A stretch of 64,000 nt of DNA from Rhizophagus irregularis (GCF_026210795.1 NC_089439.1:372001-436000); one strand, 5' to 3'; positions 47,805-56,109 are shown, counted from the stretch's first letter. A program made the numbers and translations. The notes: generated from the sequence alone by a model not told the origin.

Positions 47805-49011
47805 TCCCTACTTGTAATGCTCGACGGTCCATGTGGCTCTTAGAAAAGATCTGTAGAAGGACTTCAATACCTTCTATTATTTTTTTATTATCCAGAGGGC
47901 GACTAGACTTCAGGGCTTCATATCGGGAGAATAACTCCTTCACATTCTCAGTTTTCAGAGTTTCAGTCTTTGCAGTCCTACCCTGTACTTTTGCTAAGAA
48001 GTCCTGAAAGTCAGCTCCTAGGGTCTTACCAGAGAGTCCATAAGCTTCCCGAAAGACAAATTTAATCCAGGTATCTGTATTCTTGGCTAAGACACCAGGT
48101 ACAAGTAAATGTTGACGCTCTTTAGGGGATGGAAATACCCGAGCAAATTCAATCAAGTGTCCACCTTTTTTTGCTTCAGATACAGCTTTCTGACCATAGG
48201 GACTAAACTTGGATCGAACTGTGATTGAACTGGGTTCAGACTGAGATCGAACTGGGTTCAAACTTGGATCAAACTGAGATTGAACTGAGATTGAACTAGG
48301 ATTGAACTGAGATTGCTCTGTGATCGAACTGAGACTAGTATCCCATCTTACTCGAATGGACAGTGGATCACTTTTAGACCGTCTAAGATCAAACACTACA
48401 AATTCACGTTGCAAAGTAAGATCATCAATTACTGGTGCTAATGACTCTGATTCTTCTGTATATAGGCGAATGATTCTCTTAGTATCTGTAAGGCTCCCAT
48501 GACCTCCATGCAGTGAGATGTAGTTAACATTTTCTCGAATAGCCTTAGGAATGGCAAAGAATCTTTGAGCTACATAAATACATGAAATATTTTTGTGTCG
48601 TCCATGTGTAAAGTAACCAGTGATAAGATCCTGGATTTTTTTAGGTGCATCCATCAGATCCTCGAAGATTACCACAGTAGCTTGAGTAGGGTCGAAGGAG
48701 TCAATCTCTGGAATCTCACTATGGGTTACTGCAGTGAATGGGATCTTCTCCTCTTCGAAAAAATCATGTACAACTGCCCACTTTGGCTCGTCAAGATATC
48801 TGCCAACTAAAAGTACTGCATCACATAGTACATACCGATTACCATTCTCCTTTGCTTTCTTGTCACCCATTAACAAATTAATGATCATAGTTGTCTTACC
48901 TGAGTCTGAGCTACCTGCTACGGCTAATCGAAAGGGCCATGATGGAGCAAACTCATTGCCTTGTCTTGAGTCGGTCGTGTACTCATCCAAATTGTATACA
49001 TAAAGATCCAT
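47788..49011 (-). CDS. A32/FtsK-HerA-like DNA-packaging ATPase
   Basis: 407 aa, ATG at 49011. Walker A AVAGSSDSGKTTMI (about residue 31), Walker B ATVVIFEDLMD, and a sensor-like YVAQRFFAIPKAIREN fit the packaging ATPases of Polintons, virophages and large DNA viruses, which pump genomes into capsids. A low-complexity insert of four 13-15-residue repeats (SQFNPSSISVQ type) follows at about 233-272, then a C-terminal helical region. It shares a 31-bp promoter gap with the divergent coiled-coil gene. A packaging ATPase in an element with no recognised capsid gene implies that the packaging partner is another protein, possibly the Gag. Confidence 0.85.
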   Translation of the reverse strand: MDLYVYNLDEYTTDSRQGNEFAPSWPFRLAVAGSSDSGKTTMIINLLMGDKKAKENGNRYVLCDAVLLVGRYLDEPKWAVVHDFFEEEKIPFTAVTHSEIPEIDSFDPTQATVVIFEDLMDAPKKIQDLITGYFTHGRHKNISCIYVAQRFFAIPKAIRENVNYISLHGGHGSLTDTKRIIRLYTEESESLAPVIDDLTLQREFVVFDLRRSKSDPLSIRVRWDTSLSSITEQSQFNPSSISVQSQFDPSLNPVRSQSEPSSITVRSKFSPYGQKAVSEAKKGGHLIEFARVFPSPKERQHLLVPGVLAKNTDTWIKFVFREAYGLSGKTLGADFQDFLAKVQGRTAKTETLKTENVKELFSRYEALKSSRPLDNKKIIEGIEVLLQIFSKSHMDRRALQVGINSIL

Positions 49012-49016
49012 TTGAA
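49010..49016 (+). promoter_or_regulatory. ATTTGAA motif before the coiled-coil gene
   Basis: ATTTGAATT with 26 nt between TTGAA and ATG 49043; it overlaps the start codon of the divergent ATPase gene. TTTAAATA in the same gap could serve both directions. Confidence 0.4.
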
Positions 49017-49042
49017 TTTTATTCTAACTTAGTTTAAATACT

Positions 49043-49768
49043 ATGTCGACATCAACACCAATTCCAGTTTATACTCCTTCAGAACCTACTGGACCGCCTC
49101 CTGCACACTTGGCTAATGAAGAAGACGATGATGAATTAGTTAGAATACTAAAGGCTCATGCAAATTTATTGACTACCAGGGGTCGTTTAACTGTTGATTC
49201 AGAGATACAGGAGGCAAATAATCAAATCAAACATATTATTAATATATTAATGTATCGCTGTAAAGCAAAACATGAAGAACTTGGTATTACAAAAGATTTG
49301 TTAGTTTTTGCACAAGGTAAGATAAATGCATTTGATGAAACGTTTACTAATTTAGAACGTCAATTAGTTATTATACGTGCTGCCAATGATAATTTTATAG
49401 AAGAAAACCATAACCTGCAAAGAGATTATGATACTATGGTAGAGCTTCGTCGACGGGCTATAGGTGAACGTAATCAGGCACGACATGAACGTAATGTATT
49501 ACAAGCAGATTATACTCAAGCAGTAAGGGATCGTAATGAGGCTCAAAATGCTGTGAATCGTGGTAATATCCTTTTAAATCATTGGCGGCTGAGGGCTACT
49601 CGGACTGGAGGACAACTTGTATTGGCTAATGCACAACTTGGACAGGTTAATGTACAGCTAGCACATGCTAATAATAGGGTGCGTTTTGGGATTCAGACAT
49701 TAGGGAGACTTAGGAATAGACTTTTCCAACAGATAGCTGCTCTTAGAATTCAGGTACAATGGTTTTGA
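49043..49768 (+). CDS. Coiled-coil protein of the Gag region
   Basis: 241 aa, ATG start. A Pro/Thr-rich N-terminus (MSTSTPIPVYTPSEPTGPPP) precedes long heptad-like stretches: NQIKHIINILMYRCKAKHEE, RAIGERNQARHERNVLQADY, and a C-terminal Arg/Gln-rich repeat (LVLANAQLGQVNVQLAHANN). No catalytic motif. It sits directly upstream of Gag in the same direction, so a structural or scaffold role for particle assembly is plausible but unproven. Confidence 0.7.
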   Translation: MSTSTPIPVYTPSEPTGPPPAHLANEEDDDELVRILKAHANLLTTRGRLTVDSEIQEANNQIKHIINILMYRCKAKHEELGITKDLLVFAQGKINAFDETFTNLERQLVIIRAANDNFIEENHNLQRDYDTMVELRRRAIGERNQARHERNVLQADYTQAVRDRNEAQNAVNRGNILLNHWRLRATRTGGQLVLANAQLGQVNVQLAHANNRVRFGIQTLGRLRNRLFQQIAALRIQVQWF

Positions 49769-49775
49769 ATTAGAC

Positions 49776-49782
49776 AATTGAA
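49776..49782 (+). promoter_or_regulatory. AATTGAA promoter-like motif, Gag gene
   Basis: CAATTGAACC with 39 nt between TTGAA and ATG 49822. Confidence 0.55.
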
Positions 49783-49821
49783 CCCTCCTCCACCTCTTTT
49801 AAACAATCCACTAGAGACGAT

Positions 49822-51252
49822 ATGGCTACCACTGCGATAGGATTGCCAATTTTTGAGGGTAAAGCTACTGATGATATTGATACATTTGTTAGGCTTTATA
49901 TGGGTTATCTTGATACTATTAATCTTAACCCATATGCTGCTGGAGGGCCACCAGAGTCTTGGAAAAGAGCTATGGGTATACTTAGAAGCTGCATGGCCGG
50001 TGAAGCAGCTGAATGGTTTGATCGAGAAATTACAGGAAAAAATTGGGAACTTTCTGGTATCACTTCAGCTGGTGGAGCTAATTTAGCTGCTTTTGTAGCA
50101 TTAGTGATACCAGAAGGTGCAGGAGGACCGAATGTAGGTACCTATGTAAATGGGTCTGAAGCACATGTTTATGCTACAGATGCAGCTAATGCATTAGTAA
50201 CTATTAGAGCAGCATTTATTCCTACCCATGATTTAATAGGTGGAGATAAAGCTTGGGGAAGAGCTGGTGCTCGTCTGACAGATAGAGTTGCTCTAGCTAC
50301 TGCAGATGCTGGTGTTGCTGCTAATAATAATCGTTCTATAGTTTTTCCAGGTATTAAACCTAATCAGGCACTTTATTGGCTTAGAACACAATTCCCAACT
50401 ATTTTAGATGAAAAGAAACGTATCCGTTTTAACAGTCTTTATCAGGAAAATGAGCCAGTCGATGTATTTTATAGAACTGTAAAGAGGGCTGGAAAATTAT
50501 TAAAACTAACTGATGATCTTATTATCGACCAGTTCTTTAGAGGTCTTTCGGCTGATAATATTTTTGAAGCAGAAAGGTTTAGTAATCTTAATCCTGATGA
50601 CTTGGTTAAACATCTGAGAAATTTAGAACGGAGAAGGGCTGAAATGCGCTTGGGGTTACAAGATAGAAATCGACGACTTCAAGCAGATTACAGTGATGTA
50701 ACTCAACCTCCGTTAGGAAAACAGGAACCTGTCGTACTGACATCAAAGTCATCTGGGGTTACTCAAGAACAATTACAAGAGTTACTTAAGGCTCAAGCTG
50801 AGGAACTTACCAAGAATTTTCAGGTGCAATTTAAACAATTACAGGCTCGGCCAGTTCGTAATCCACCAGTCTATAGACAGCAGATTAAACCTGTTCGACC
50901 AAAACCACAGAGACGTGTTGTTCAGGATCCTCAGGATCCTGATTGGGATGATGGTTATGTAGATCATGATGTTGGTGATGACCCTGATGCTCCTGAGTGG
51001 ACTTTGGATGATCATCAAAATGCTATTGATCTTATTATGGGATATAAACGTGGGACGTCTAAAATACTTACAAAACAACTTCAGAAGGCTAAAGATAGAC
51101 ATGATGATCTGGATTTGGCCCGAGCAATGAGAAACCTCGATCTTAATGATGATGCTATGGACATTGATACTGCGAGTTTTGGTGAAAAGGTAGAATTGAG
51201 AGAAAAAGATGGTGATGTCTATATGGTTCGTGTTGGGTCAAAAAAAAAGTAG
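49822..51252 (+). CDS. gag: Ty3/Gypsy-type Gag inside the Polinton
   Basis: 476 aa, ATG start. PIFEGKATDDIDTFVRLYMG, then GILRSCMAGEAAEWFDREI, and later RIRFNSLYQENEPVDVFYRT, LLKLTDDLIIDQFFRGLSAD and LERRRAEMRLG are the retrotransposon Gag capsid pattern. Unlike usual Gags it carries an Ala/Gly-rich insert (about 93-180) between the two halves and has no CCHC knuckle; the tail is basic then acidic (PVRPKPQRR, DWDDGYVDHD, DAMDIDTAS). It ends SKKK* on an A-run that is a -1 slip site into the protease frame. It could form the particle in place of the jelly-roll capsid. No reverse transcriptase accompanies it. Confidence 0.85.
   Translation: MATTAIGLPIFEGKATDDIDTFVRLYMGYLDTINLNPYAAGGPPESWKRAMGILRSCMAGEAAEWFDREITGKNWELSGITSAGGANLAAFVALVIPEGAGGPNVGTYVNGSEAHVYATDAANALVTIRAAFIPTHDLIGGDKAWGRAGARLTDRVALATADAGVAANNNRSIVFPGIKPNQALYWLRTQFPTILDEKKRIRFNSLYQENEPVDVFYRTVKRAGKLLKLTDDLIIDQFFRGLSADNIFEAERFSNLNPDDLVKHLRNLERRRAEMRLGLQDRNRRLQADYSDVTQPPLGKQEPVVLTSKSSGVTQEQLQELLKAQAEELTKNFQVQFKQLQARPVRNPPVYRQQIKPVRPKPQRRVVQDPQDPDWDDGYVDHDVGDDPDAPEWTLDDHQNAIDLIMGYKRGTSKILTKQLQKAKDRHDDLDLARAMRNLDLNDDAMDIDTASFGEKVELREKDGDVYMVRVGSKKK
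51243..51249 (+). promoter_or_regulatory. A AAA AAG slippery site for -1 frameshift
   Basis: The last sense codons of gag read tca AAA AAA AAG TAG (A-run 51240-51248). A AAA AAG is a canonical -1 heptamer directly before the stop. After a -1 slip the frame reads GTA GGT TCG and stays open through 51989, with no stop and no ATG before the protease domain. No downstream pseudoknot was assessed. Confidence 0.75.
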
Positions 51253-51989
51253 GTTCGAGTATCTCAAAACTTCTTAAGTCGTCCCCAAATAAGACAGCAG
51301 TTAGCTCTTCTAGTGTGCCATTGAAAGGCAAAGCAACCCCTGTTAAGATTCCTGTGAAAGTTACTGGTAGCAAGTCTACACCTGCAAAAGCTGTTACTAA
51401 GAATGACTTATTAAGCCTGTTAAGGTCTGCAGACTTTAGGAAATTACTCCGTGAGATTCTTCAGGAGGAGTTATTGTCTGCTAGAAAAGTCACAGAGATT
51501 CCGGAGGACCTAGTTGAGGAGGAACAAGAAGAGGATATCAGGGTAGATGATCCTATGGATATTGACATAGCTCGTTTAGAGAATACTAAAGATCTTTTAG
51601 CACTGGATGGGGAGGTTAATGGAATAGCAATTCAGTGTTTAGCAGACACTTGTGCTAATGCGTCTTTTATTCAGAGAGAAGCTGCTGAGGAATTAGGGTT
51701 GGATATTGACAAGAGTATTACATATAACATATCTGGTGCTTCAGGAACAGGTAGGACATTCGGCATGGTAAAGGGAGTGACAATCAAACTTACCCCTGAT
51801 TATGCTATCACTGAGGACCTTGCAGTCTTAAGTGGTTACAAGCATAGGGAAATTGGGTTAAGCCGAACGTGTCTGAAACGTTACAATTATGATGTCCATG
51901 AATCACGTGAACATATAGCCTTTACCTGTGATGGGAAGAATGTTTTTATCCCGATAGTTCCTGATGCTAATCGAGGGGATAAAAAATAA
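51249..51989 (+). CDS. pro: Retropepsin-like protease, expressed as Gag-Pro fusion
   Basis: The frame is open from the slip site to TAA 51989 (about 246 codons). Near 51315 the only possible start is GTG, so I infer translation as a frameshift fusion. Residues about 55-80 are a helical segment (NDLLSLLRSADFRKLLREI). The aspartic-protease core is GIAIQCLADTCANASFIQRE with a following hydrophobic AVLSGYKHREIGLSRTCLKR (the flap/ILG-like part is degenerate). The active-site triplet is DTC where retropepsins have DTG or DSG, so activity is uncertain. It would process Gag and perhaps the neighbouring structural proteins. Confidence 0.75.
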   Translation, partial: VGSSISKLLKSSPNKTAVSSSSVPLKGKATPVKIPVKVTGSKSTPAKAVTKNDLLSLLRSADFRKLLREILQEELLSARKVTEIPEDLVEEEQEEDIRVDDPMDIDIARLENTKDLLALDGEVNGIAIQCLADTCANASFIQREAAEELGLDIDKSITYNISGASGTGRTFGMVKGVTIKLTPDYAITEDLAVLSGYKHREIGLSRTCLKRYNYDVHESREHIAFTCDGKNVFIPIVPDANRGDKK

Positions 51990-52013
51990 GACCCTTTAAT
52001 TCTTCTATTTTTT

Positions 52014-53105
52014 TTATTCCCAAAATTTGCGAATTAAGTCAGGGACATCCTCCTTCAACCGGTCAGCAGGTTCCCAAGTAGCCTCAGTGTCTGGATAGCG
52101 CTCCCACTTAACCAAATACTGGTCTTGACCTTTTCTAATGCGATGCCGAAGTATCTGCTCAGGAATAAATCTTTCAGGTTGTCCTCTTATCACAGAGTCA
52201 GGTGGAGGCTTTTCATTAATAGGAACTACTTGCAATTCCTTTCGGGTATATGCACATCTGGATACACCTAATCGACCATGTGGTCCATTAAGGAGATATG
52301 TAGGAGGCTGTTCGGGTGAGAGTATCATTTTTTTGATTACACGAATGTTTGGGTTCCATCTTATGTCTCCTGTACGGAATTTTCCGTGAAGTTTATTACC
52401 GAGTACTGAGATAGGTTCATCTAACTTGACTCTGACACGTGCTCCTTCAGAGAGGAGATCCGTCTTTTTTGACACTTTGGGTGATCCTGTCGGAATGTCT
52501 GGGGGATTTCTCTGCCAGAGTTCATTTACTTTACTCACTATATTATGGAAATCTTCTGACCATTCCACGGATGTCACCCCGGTTTTCAACTCCTGTGCTA
52601 CCATTCGTTTAAGAAGGGGTTCTTGGATGGCTTGGATAGCTCTTTCAGCATAAGATTGCTGTTTATGCCTTCCTGGCTCTCCGAACCTCATCATTACCCC
52701 TAGGCTGTTCAGGAAAAAATCACGTACCTGGTCGTTAGTGAATTCTGATCCGGAGTCTGTCTCCAGTCTGTGTGTTGGTGGCTTAATACGATTTCTTCTG
52801 TAGATTTTGACAAACCCGTTTAGAACTCTATTTGCAGTCTTATCCTTTAGGGGTTCTGCATCAACTCTCTTTCCTGCAACTTCCACCACTACGAGAAAAT
52901 AGTGGAATCCTTTGGGGTCAACTGGCATTTCTGCAAGATCTGCCTGATGTGTTGCATTTGGTTTCCATACAATTACCTTTGGGCGTTCTGTTGACTTTTC
53001 CTTTAGGGGCTTTTTGTATAGGTTGTAGTGCTCTTCACCTTTTAGAATTCGTGCTGGTACTCCGGAGAGATTGTAGTACTTATAGTAATTCTCTAAGTGT
53101 GACAT
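52014..53105 (-). CDS. Polinton-type integrase with chromodomain
   Basis: The first ATG is 53105 (MSHLENYYKYYNLSG); the frame upstream to 53141 starts at TTG. 363 aa. Catalytic triad: HQADLAEM, LETDSGSEF and SYAERAIQ, with 36 residues between the last two, the D,D(35)E pattern. The C-terminal PEQILRHRIRKGQDQYLVKW with EATWEPADRL is a chromodomain, which directs integration to marked chromatin. The 5-bp duplication (TACAT) is one base shorter than the usual 6 bp of Polintons. Product of the only leftward gene in the right third. Confidence 0.9.
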   Translation of the reverse strand: MSHLENYYKYYNLSGVPARILKGEEHYNLYKKPLKEKSTERPKVIVWKPNATHQADLAEMPVDPKGFHYFLVVVEVAGKRVDAEPLKDKTANRVLNGFVKIYRRNRIKPPTHRLETDSGSEFTNDQVRDFFLNSLGVMMRFGEPGRHKQQSYAERAIQAIQEPLLKRMVAQELKTGVTSVEWSEDFHNIVSKVNELWQRNPPDIPTGSPKVSKKTDLLSEGARVRVKLDEPISVLGNKLHGKFRTGDIRWNPNIRVIKKMILSPEQPPTYLLNGPHGRLGVSRCAYTRKELQVVPINEKPPPDSVIRGQPERFIPEQILRHRIRKGQDQYLVKWERYPDTEATWEPADRLKEDVPDLIRKFWE

Positions 53106-53134
53106 ATTACAACAAATTAAAGGAATGGTTTTAG

Positions 53135-53144
53135 ACTTCAAATC
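53135..53144 (-). promoter_or_regulatory. GATTTGAAGT motif before the integrase gene
   Basis: On the minus strand GATTTGAAGT lies 31 nt before ATG 53105. It overlaps the leader of the divergent 53150 gene. Confidence 0.5.
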
Positions 53145-53149
53145 TTAAA

Positions 53150-53470
53150 ATGACACGTTTTTACTGCCTAAAGTGCAAGAAGGAAACTGAAACGGCTAGT
53201 GAAATACAAGATATGACTACAAATGGGCGTTACCGGCTGCATGGTGACTGCACAATTTGTGGTATGCATAAGAATACTTTTACTGGAATAGACTGGATGA
53301 TCAAGAAGAAGACTAAGGAGAAAAAGAAAGAAACCGCTGCTAAGAGACAGCAGACGGCTTACAATCGGCAATGCAAAAAACTTGGACAGAAAATCTTAGA
53401 TTCTGATGATGCGTGTAAACAGTGTATTGATAAATGCCTTAAGGAGGCAAAAAAGAGGAAGACGGATTAG
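53150..53470 (+). CDS. DUF5679-like zinc-ribbon protein
   Basis: 106 aa, ATG start, 44 bp from the divergent integrase ATG. YCLKCKKETETASEIQDMTT with NGRYRLHGDCTICGMHKNTF is the DUF5679 zinc-ribbon pattern (C..C...CP.CG) seen in several large DNA viruses and their relatives. The rest is a Lys-rich helix with extra cysteines (DDACKQCIDKCLKEAKKRK). Probably a DNA-binding or core protein; the function is not established. Confidence 0.75.
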   Translation: MTRFYCLKCKKETETASEIQDMTTNGRYRLHGDCTICGMHKNTFTGIDWMIKKKTKEKKKETAAKRQQTAYNRQCKKLGQKILDSDDACKQCIDKCLKEAKKRKTD

Positions 53471-53509
53471 TACTGTCTTCTAAACTTATCTTGTTATGCT
53501 CTATTCTCA

Positions 53510-53971
53510 ATACCCATTGTTCAATTACTTATTTTTTCTGACGGGGGCAGAACGGGGTTGGTCTTACTGGCTCTATAGACCTTCTAGGGGCTTACCTACT
53601 AATTTACCTGGTTTGCTGTCTCACTGCTTCCAATAGATTATTAGACGGAATCCTGACTTGTTCCAGATGTTCCGGATGTGGCGGATCTGGGGGGGTAAAA
53701 ATAAAACTTTTTCTGGGGGGATGTCCTCTCATATTTTTTCTGAAACATCTGCCACATCTGCCACATCCGGGACAACCCTCTCATTATATCCGTTATTCCT
53801 TCCTTTTCTATTGTTTTCTAGTTATTTGGTATATATATTTGTTCCATATGTTGTCCCAGATTGTGGCGGATATATGGGGATTCCAGGGCCATTAAGGCCC
53901 AAGTAGGTACTGCGAGGACGTGAGTCCGAGGTGGGTGGAGCGGTAGCGAGACACACATCCAGACCGACGAC
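53510..53971. repeat. Right terminal inverted repeat (462 bp)
   Basis: Complement of 39621-40082; it ends CCAGACCGACGAC. TACAT (53972-53976) follows as second copy of the target duplication. Its AATTGAA motif faces left. Confidence 0.9.
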
Positions 53972-53976
53972 TACAT

Positions 53977-54177
53977 ATATTAAGAAATCTAACATATTCA
54001 ATATATTCACTATGTATAATATGACTAACATGTTCAATATGTTGATCAGATCCAACATGTTAGTTAGGTTCGTCATGTTAATCATGTTCGGCATATTAAT
54101 TATGTTCGACATGTTATTCATGTTAAACATTTGCAACATCGATCAATTCCGGAGTGGCACATGATGATCACATGACA
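53977..54177 (-). repeat. 3' LTR, part 2 (right of the Polinton insertion)
   Basis: 201 bp matching 60644-60844 with one difference (GTTATTC/GTTAATC); 285 + 201 equals the 486 bp of the intact LTR. It contains short tandem ATGTTNATCATGTTC-like words that give Met/Asn-rich chance frames. Confidence 0.9.
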
Positions 54178-54683
54178 TCATTCCCTCTCGAATTTTCAAC
54201 TCCGTTGAAAATTTCCGAAGCTCGTAGAACTAAACCTTGATATTCTTGAGTGTTGAGTTCTCTTAACAATGTTACGTTGGTTTTCTTAGTTCTCATAATT
54301 TGTCTAGCTCCTGGAATTTCAAAAATATAGAAAATCCTAGTAGCGGAGGTCCTGTAATGTGCAGTTAACTGTCGCACAAAATAACTGCGCTGCACACTAG
54401 ATTCTGTCTCTTTTTCCAAAAATCGACCCAAATAATATAAGTGAACAAGCAACAAAAGTCGATTGTTAAAATGCTTAATCCGGTTCAAAGCCTCACAAAG
54501 AATCTCAAATTTTCTTTCAGGCTTCATATTAGGTTCATAGGGAAGTGGGAAAGGTGTTACTTCAACTGGGGTTGTTTGTAGTAAATCTTCTAAAATGCTT
54601 TGATAGGGTTCCATACTAATAATAACAATAAAAAAAAATAATAAAATAAAAAAAAATGTATATAGATATATATATATTTTCAT
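54168..54683 (-). CDS. Extra ORF of the LTR retrotransposon, downstream of pol
   Basis: 171 aa from ATG 54683, or 148 aa from the inner ATG at 54614 (MEPYQSILEDLL). With the longer start the first 23 residues are a hydrophobic segment (YLYTFFFILLFFFIVIIS). The body is helical and basic (KPERKFEILCEALNRIKHFN, RRLTAHYRTS-like, GARQIMRTKKTNVTLLREL). The frame runs through the purine tract and ends inside the LTR. It is intact although gag-pol is broken. I recognise no family; being between integrase and 3' LTR it occupies the env position, but I see no envelope features. Confidence 0.6.
   Translation of the reverse strand: MKIYIYLYTFFFILLFFFIVIISMEPYQSILEDLLQTTPVEVTPFPLPYEPNMKPERKFEILCEALNRIKHFNNRLLLLVHLYYLGRFLEKETESSVQRSYFVRQLTAHYRTSATRIFYIFEIPGARQIMRTKKTNVTLLRELNTQEYQGLVLRASEIFNGVENSRGNDVM
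54178..54190 (-). other. Polypurine tract
   Basis: On the minus strand GAGAGGGAATGA directly precedes the 3' LTR start TGTCATG, the expected plus-strand primer site. Confidence 0.7.
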
Positions 54684-54769
54684 TAAACATATTAATCCCC
54701 AAAAAAAAAATGATCTTCGGTCATAATTATTTGTAATACATTATGTACATATATGCATTACGTTATCAC

Positions 54770-55902
54770 CGTTGATTGTAAAGTTTCAAACGTTCTGAAT
54801 TTACTGGGGTTTTCAAAATATCTCCTTCTAATGTTCTTAATTTGTAAACTCCGTTCCCCAAATCCTCGTGAATGTAATAAGGACCCTTCCAACGGTCTTG
54901 CAGCTTTTGCTTCCCCCTCAGCTGACTTTTATATAATAATACAAGATCACCAATCTAGTAATATATTCTCACAAGATTTTCATCATGACGCTGCTTCTGC
55001 TGCTGTTGTGCTTCATATATGGCGTCTTGAGTCATCAATCTGTCTTCTGTGACTCTTCCAGTAAGCATACGTATTCTAGCCAATAAATCATCTTGTGAAT
55101 CTCCTTCATGCAGTTCAGCTTGCATAGTCTTTACTGCAAAATCCACAGGTAGAACAGCATCTCTTCCATACATGAGATAAAATGGTTCATGACGCGTGGT
55201 GCTTTGCTTTCTTACACGATATGCAAACAGGGCAGAGGACACATACATGTCCCAATCATCATGATTTTCATTTGAAAATTTCGCCAACGCCTCACACAAT
55301 GTCCTATTAAAACGCTCCACAAGACCATTTGTTTGGGGGTGATAGGCAGTTGATAATCGATGTTTTACCCCAAGCTCATTACATAATGAATTTAGCATTT
55401 CATTAACAAAGTGGGACCCATGATCGGTTAGTATTTCTTTTGGGCACCCGTGATGACAGATTATGTCTTCATAGAAAAAAGACACAACCGAAGAGGCTTT
55501 TGCATCAGGAAGGGCTCGTGCCTCGGGCCATTTGGTAAGATACTCAGTGGCAACAACTATATACTTGTTGCCTTTCTTTGTTATGGGAAGGGGTCCTACG
55601 ATATCTATGCCTATTCTATCAAAAGGCATTCCAACTTTGATCGGGTGTAGAGGTTCTACACGCCAATTTTTCCCCCTTCTTTGGCACTCGTCGCAAGTTC
55701 GTACATATCTACGAACGTCTTCGTACATCTGCGGCCAGTAATAGCGAACCTTTACTCGCCTATAGGTTTCATCCAATGAAAAGTGTCTGGCCAGCGGATC
55801 CGAATGGATAAAATGTAAAATTTCTCCAATTTCATTTTCTTTCACAACCTTAATAGGTCTATTTGGGTTGTTTTTATTCCTTTTGTATAACTGATCATTC
55901 AA
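54770..55902 (-). pseudogene. pol: Retrotransposon integrase (broken C-terminus)
   Basis: Open from 55902 to a TAG at about 54955-54957. It has an H2C2 zinc-binding domain (HSDPLARHFS...CDECQRR) and the DDE core: GIDIVGPLP, EILTDHGSHFVNE and HPQTNGLVERFNRT, all three acidic residues present. The homologous reading continues beyond the stop (IGDLVLLYYKSQLRGKQKLQ to LKTPVNSERLKL) to about 54775, so the TAG replaces a sense codon, most simply CAG. No chromodomain is seen. Upstream, a TGA between 55903 and 55930 separates it from the RNase H part. Confidence 0.8.
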
Positions 55903-56109
55903 TACAATAAAGTATCAGGCTTTTCGTCTTATTGCATCTTGTTGTTTTTTCGTCATGTCTGTTGGTAATGATAAATCCGTCAAAAATCGTATTAGTGAAT
56001 AATATGTGGTGGTATCCATTCCGTTAAGTCAATAATGGAAAATCCGTAAAGTGGCGTCAAAAAAGGCGTAATCCGGTGTATAAAAAAAAAAATTAAAATA
56101 TGGGTTGTA

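Larger units (their letters stand above)
39621..53971. mobile_element. Polinton/Maverick-like virus-derived element with Gag-Pro
   Basis: 14,351 bp, bounded by 462-bp terminal inverted repeats and a 5-bp duplication. It is visibly richer in G+C than the host DNA and its genes have no introns. Gene order on the plus strand: F-box-like, SF3 helicase, PolB, unknown, F-box-like, NPxTGR protein, zinc protein, then the packaging ATPase on the minus strand, then plus-strand coiled coil, Gag and Pro, minus-strand integrase and plus-strand DUF5679-like. PolB, integrase and ATPase are the Polinton hallmarks. I see no jelly-roll capsid genes and no adenovirus-type protease; the Gag and retropepsin-like pair stands in that region instead. 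All main frames are open, so it may be recently active. Confidence 0.9.

Noticed and set aside
49822-51989. A complete LTR retrotransposon nested in the Polinton
   Set aside because: No LTRs, RT, RNase H or target duplication around Gag-Pro, and the genes use the element's own promoter-like motif.
53822-54164. Met/Asn-rich frames on both strands across the Polinton-LTR junction
   Set aside because: They come from short ATGTTNATC repeats in the LTR and cross an insertion boundary, so they cannot be ancestral genes.
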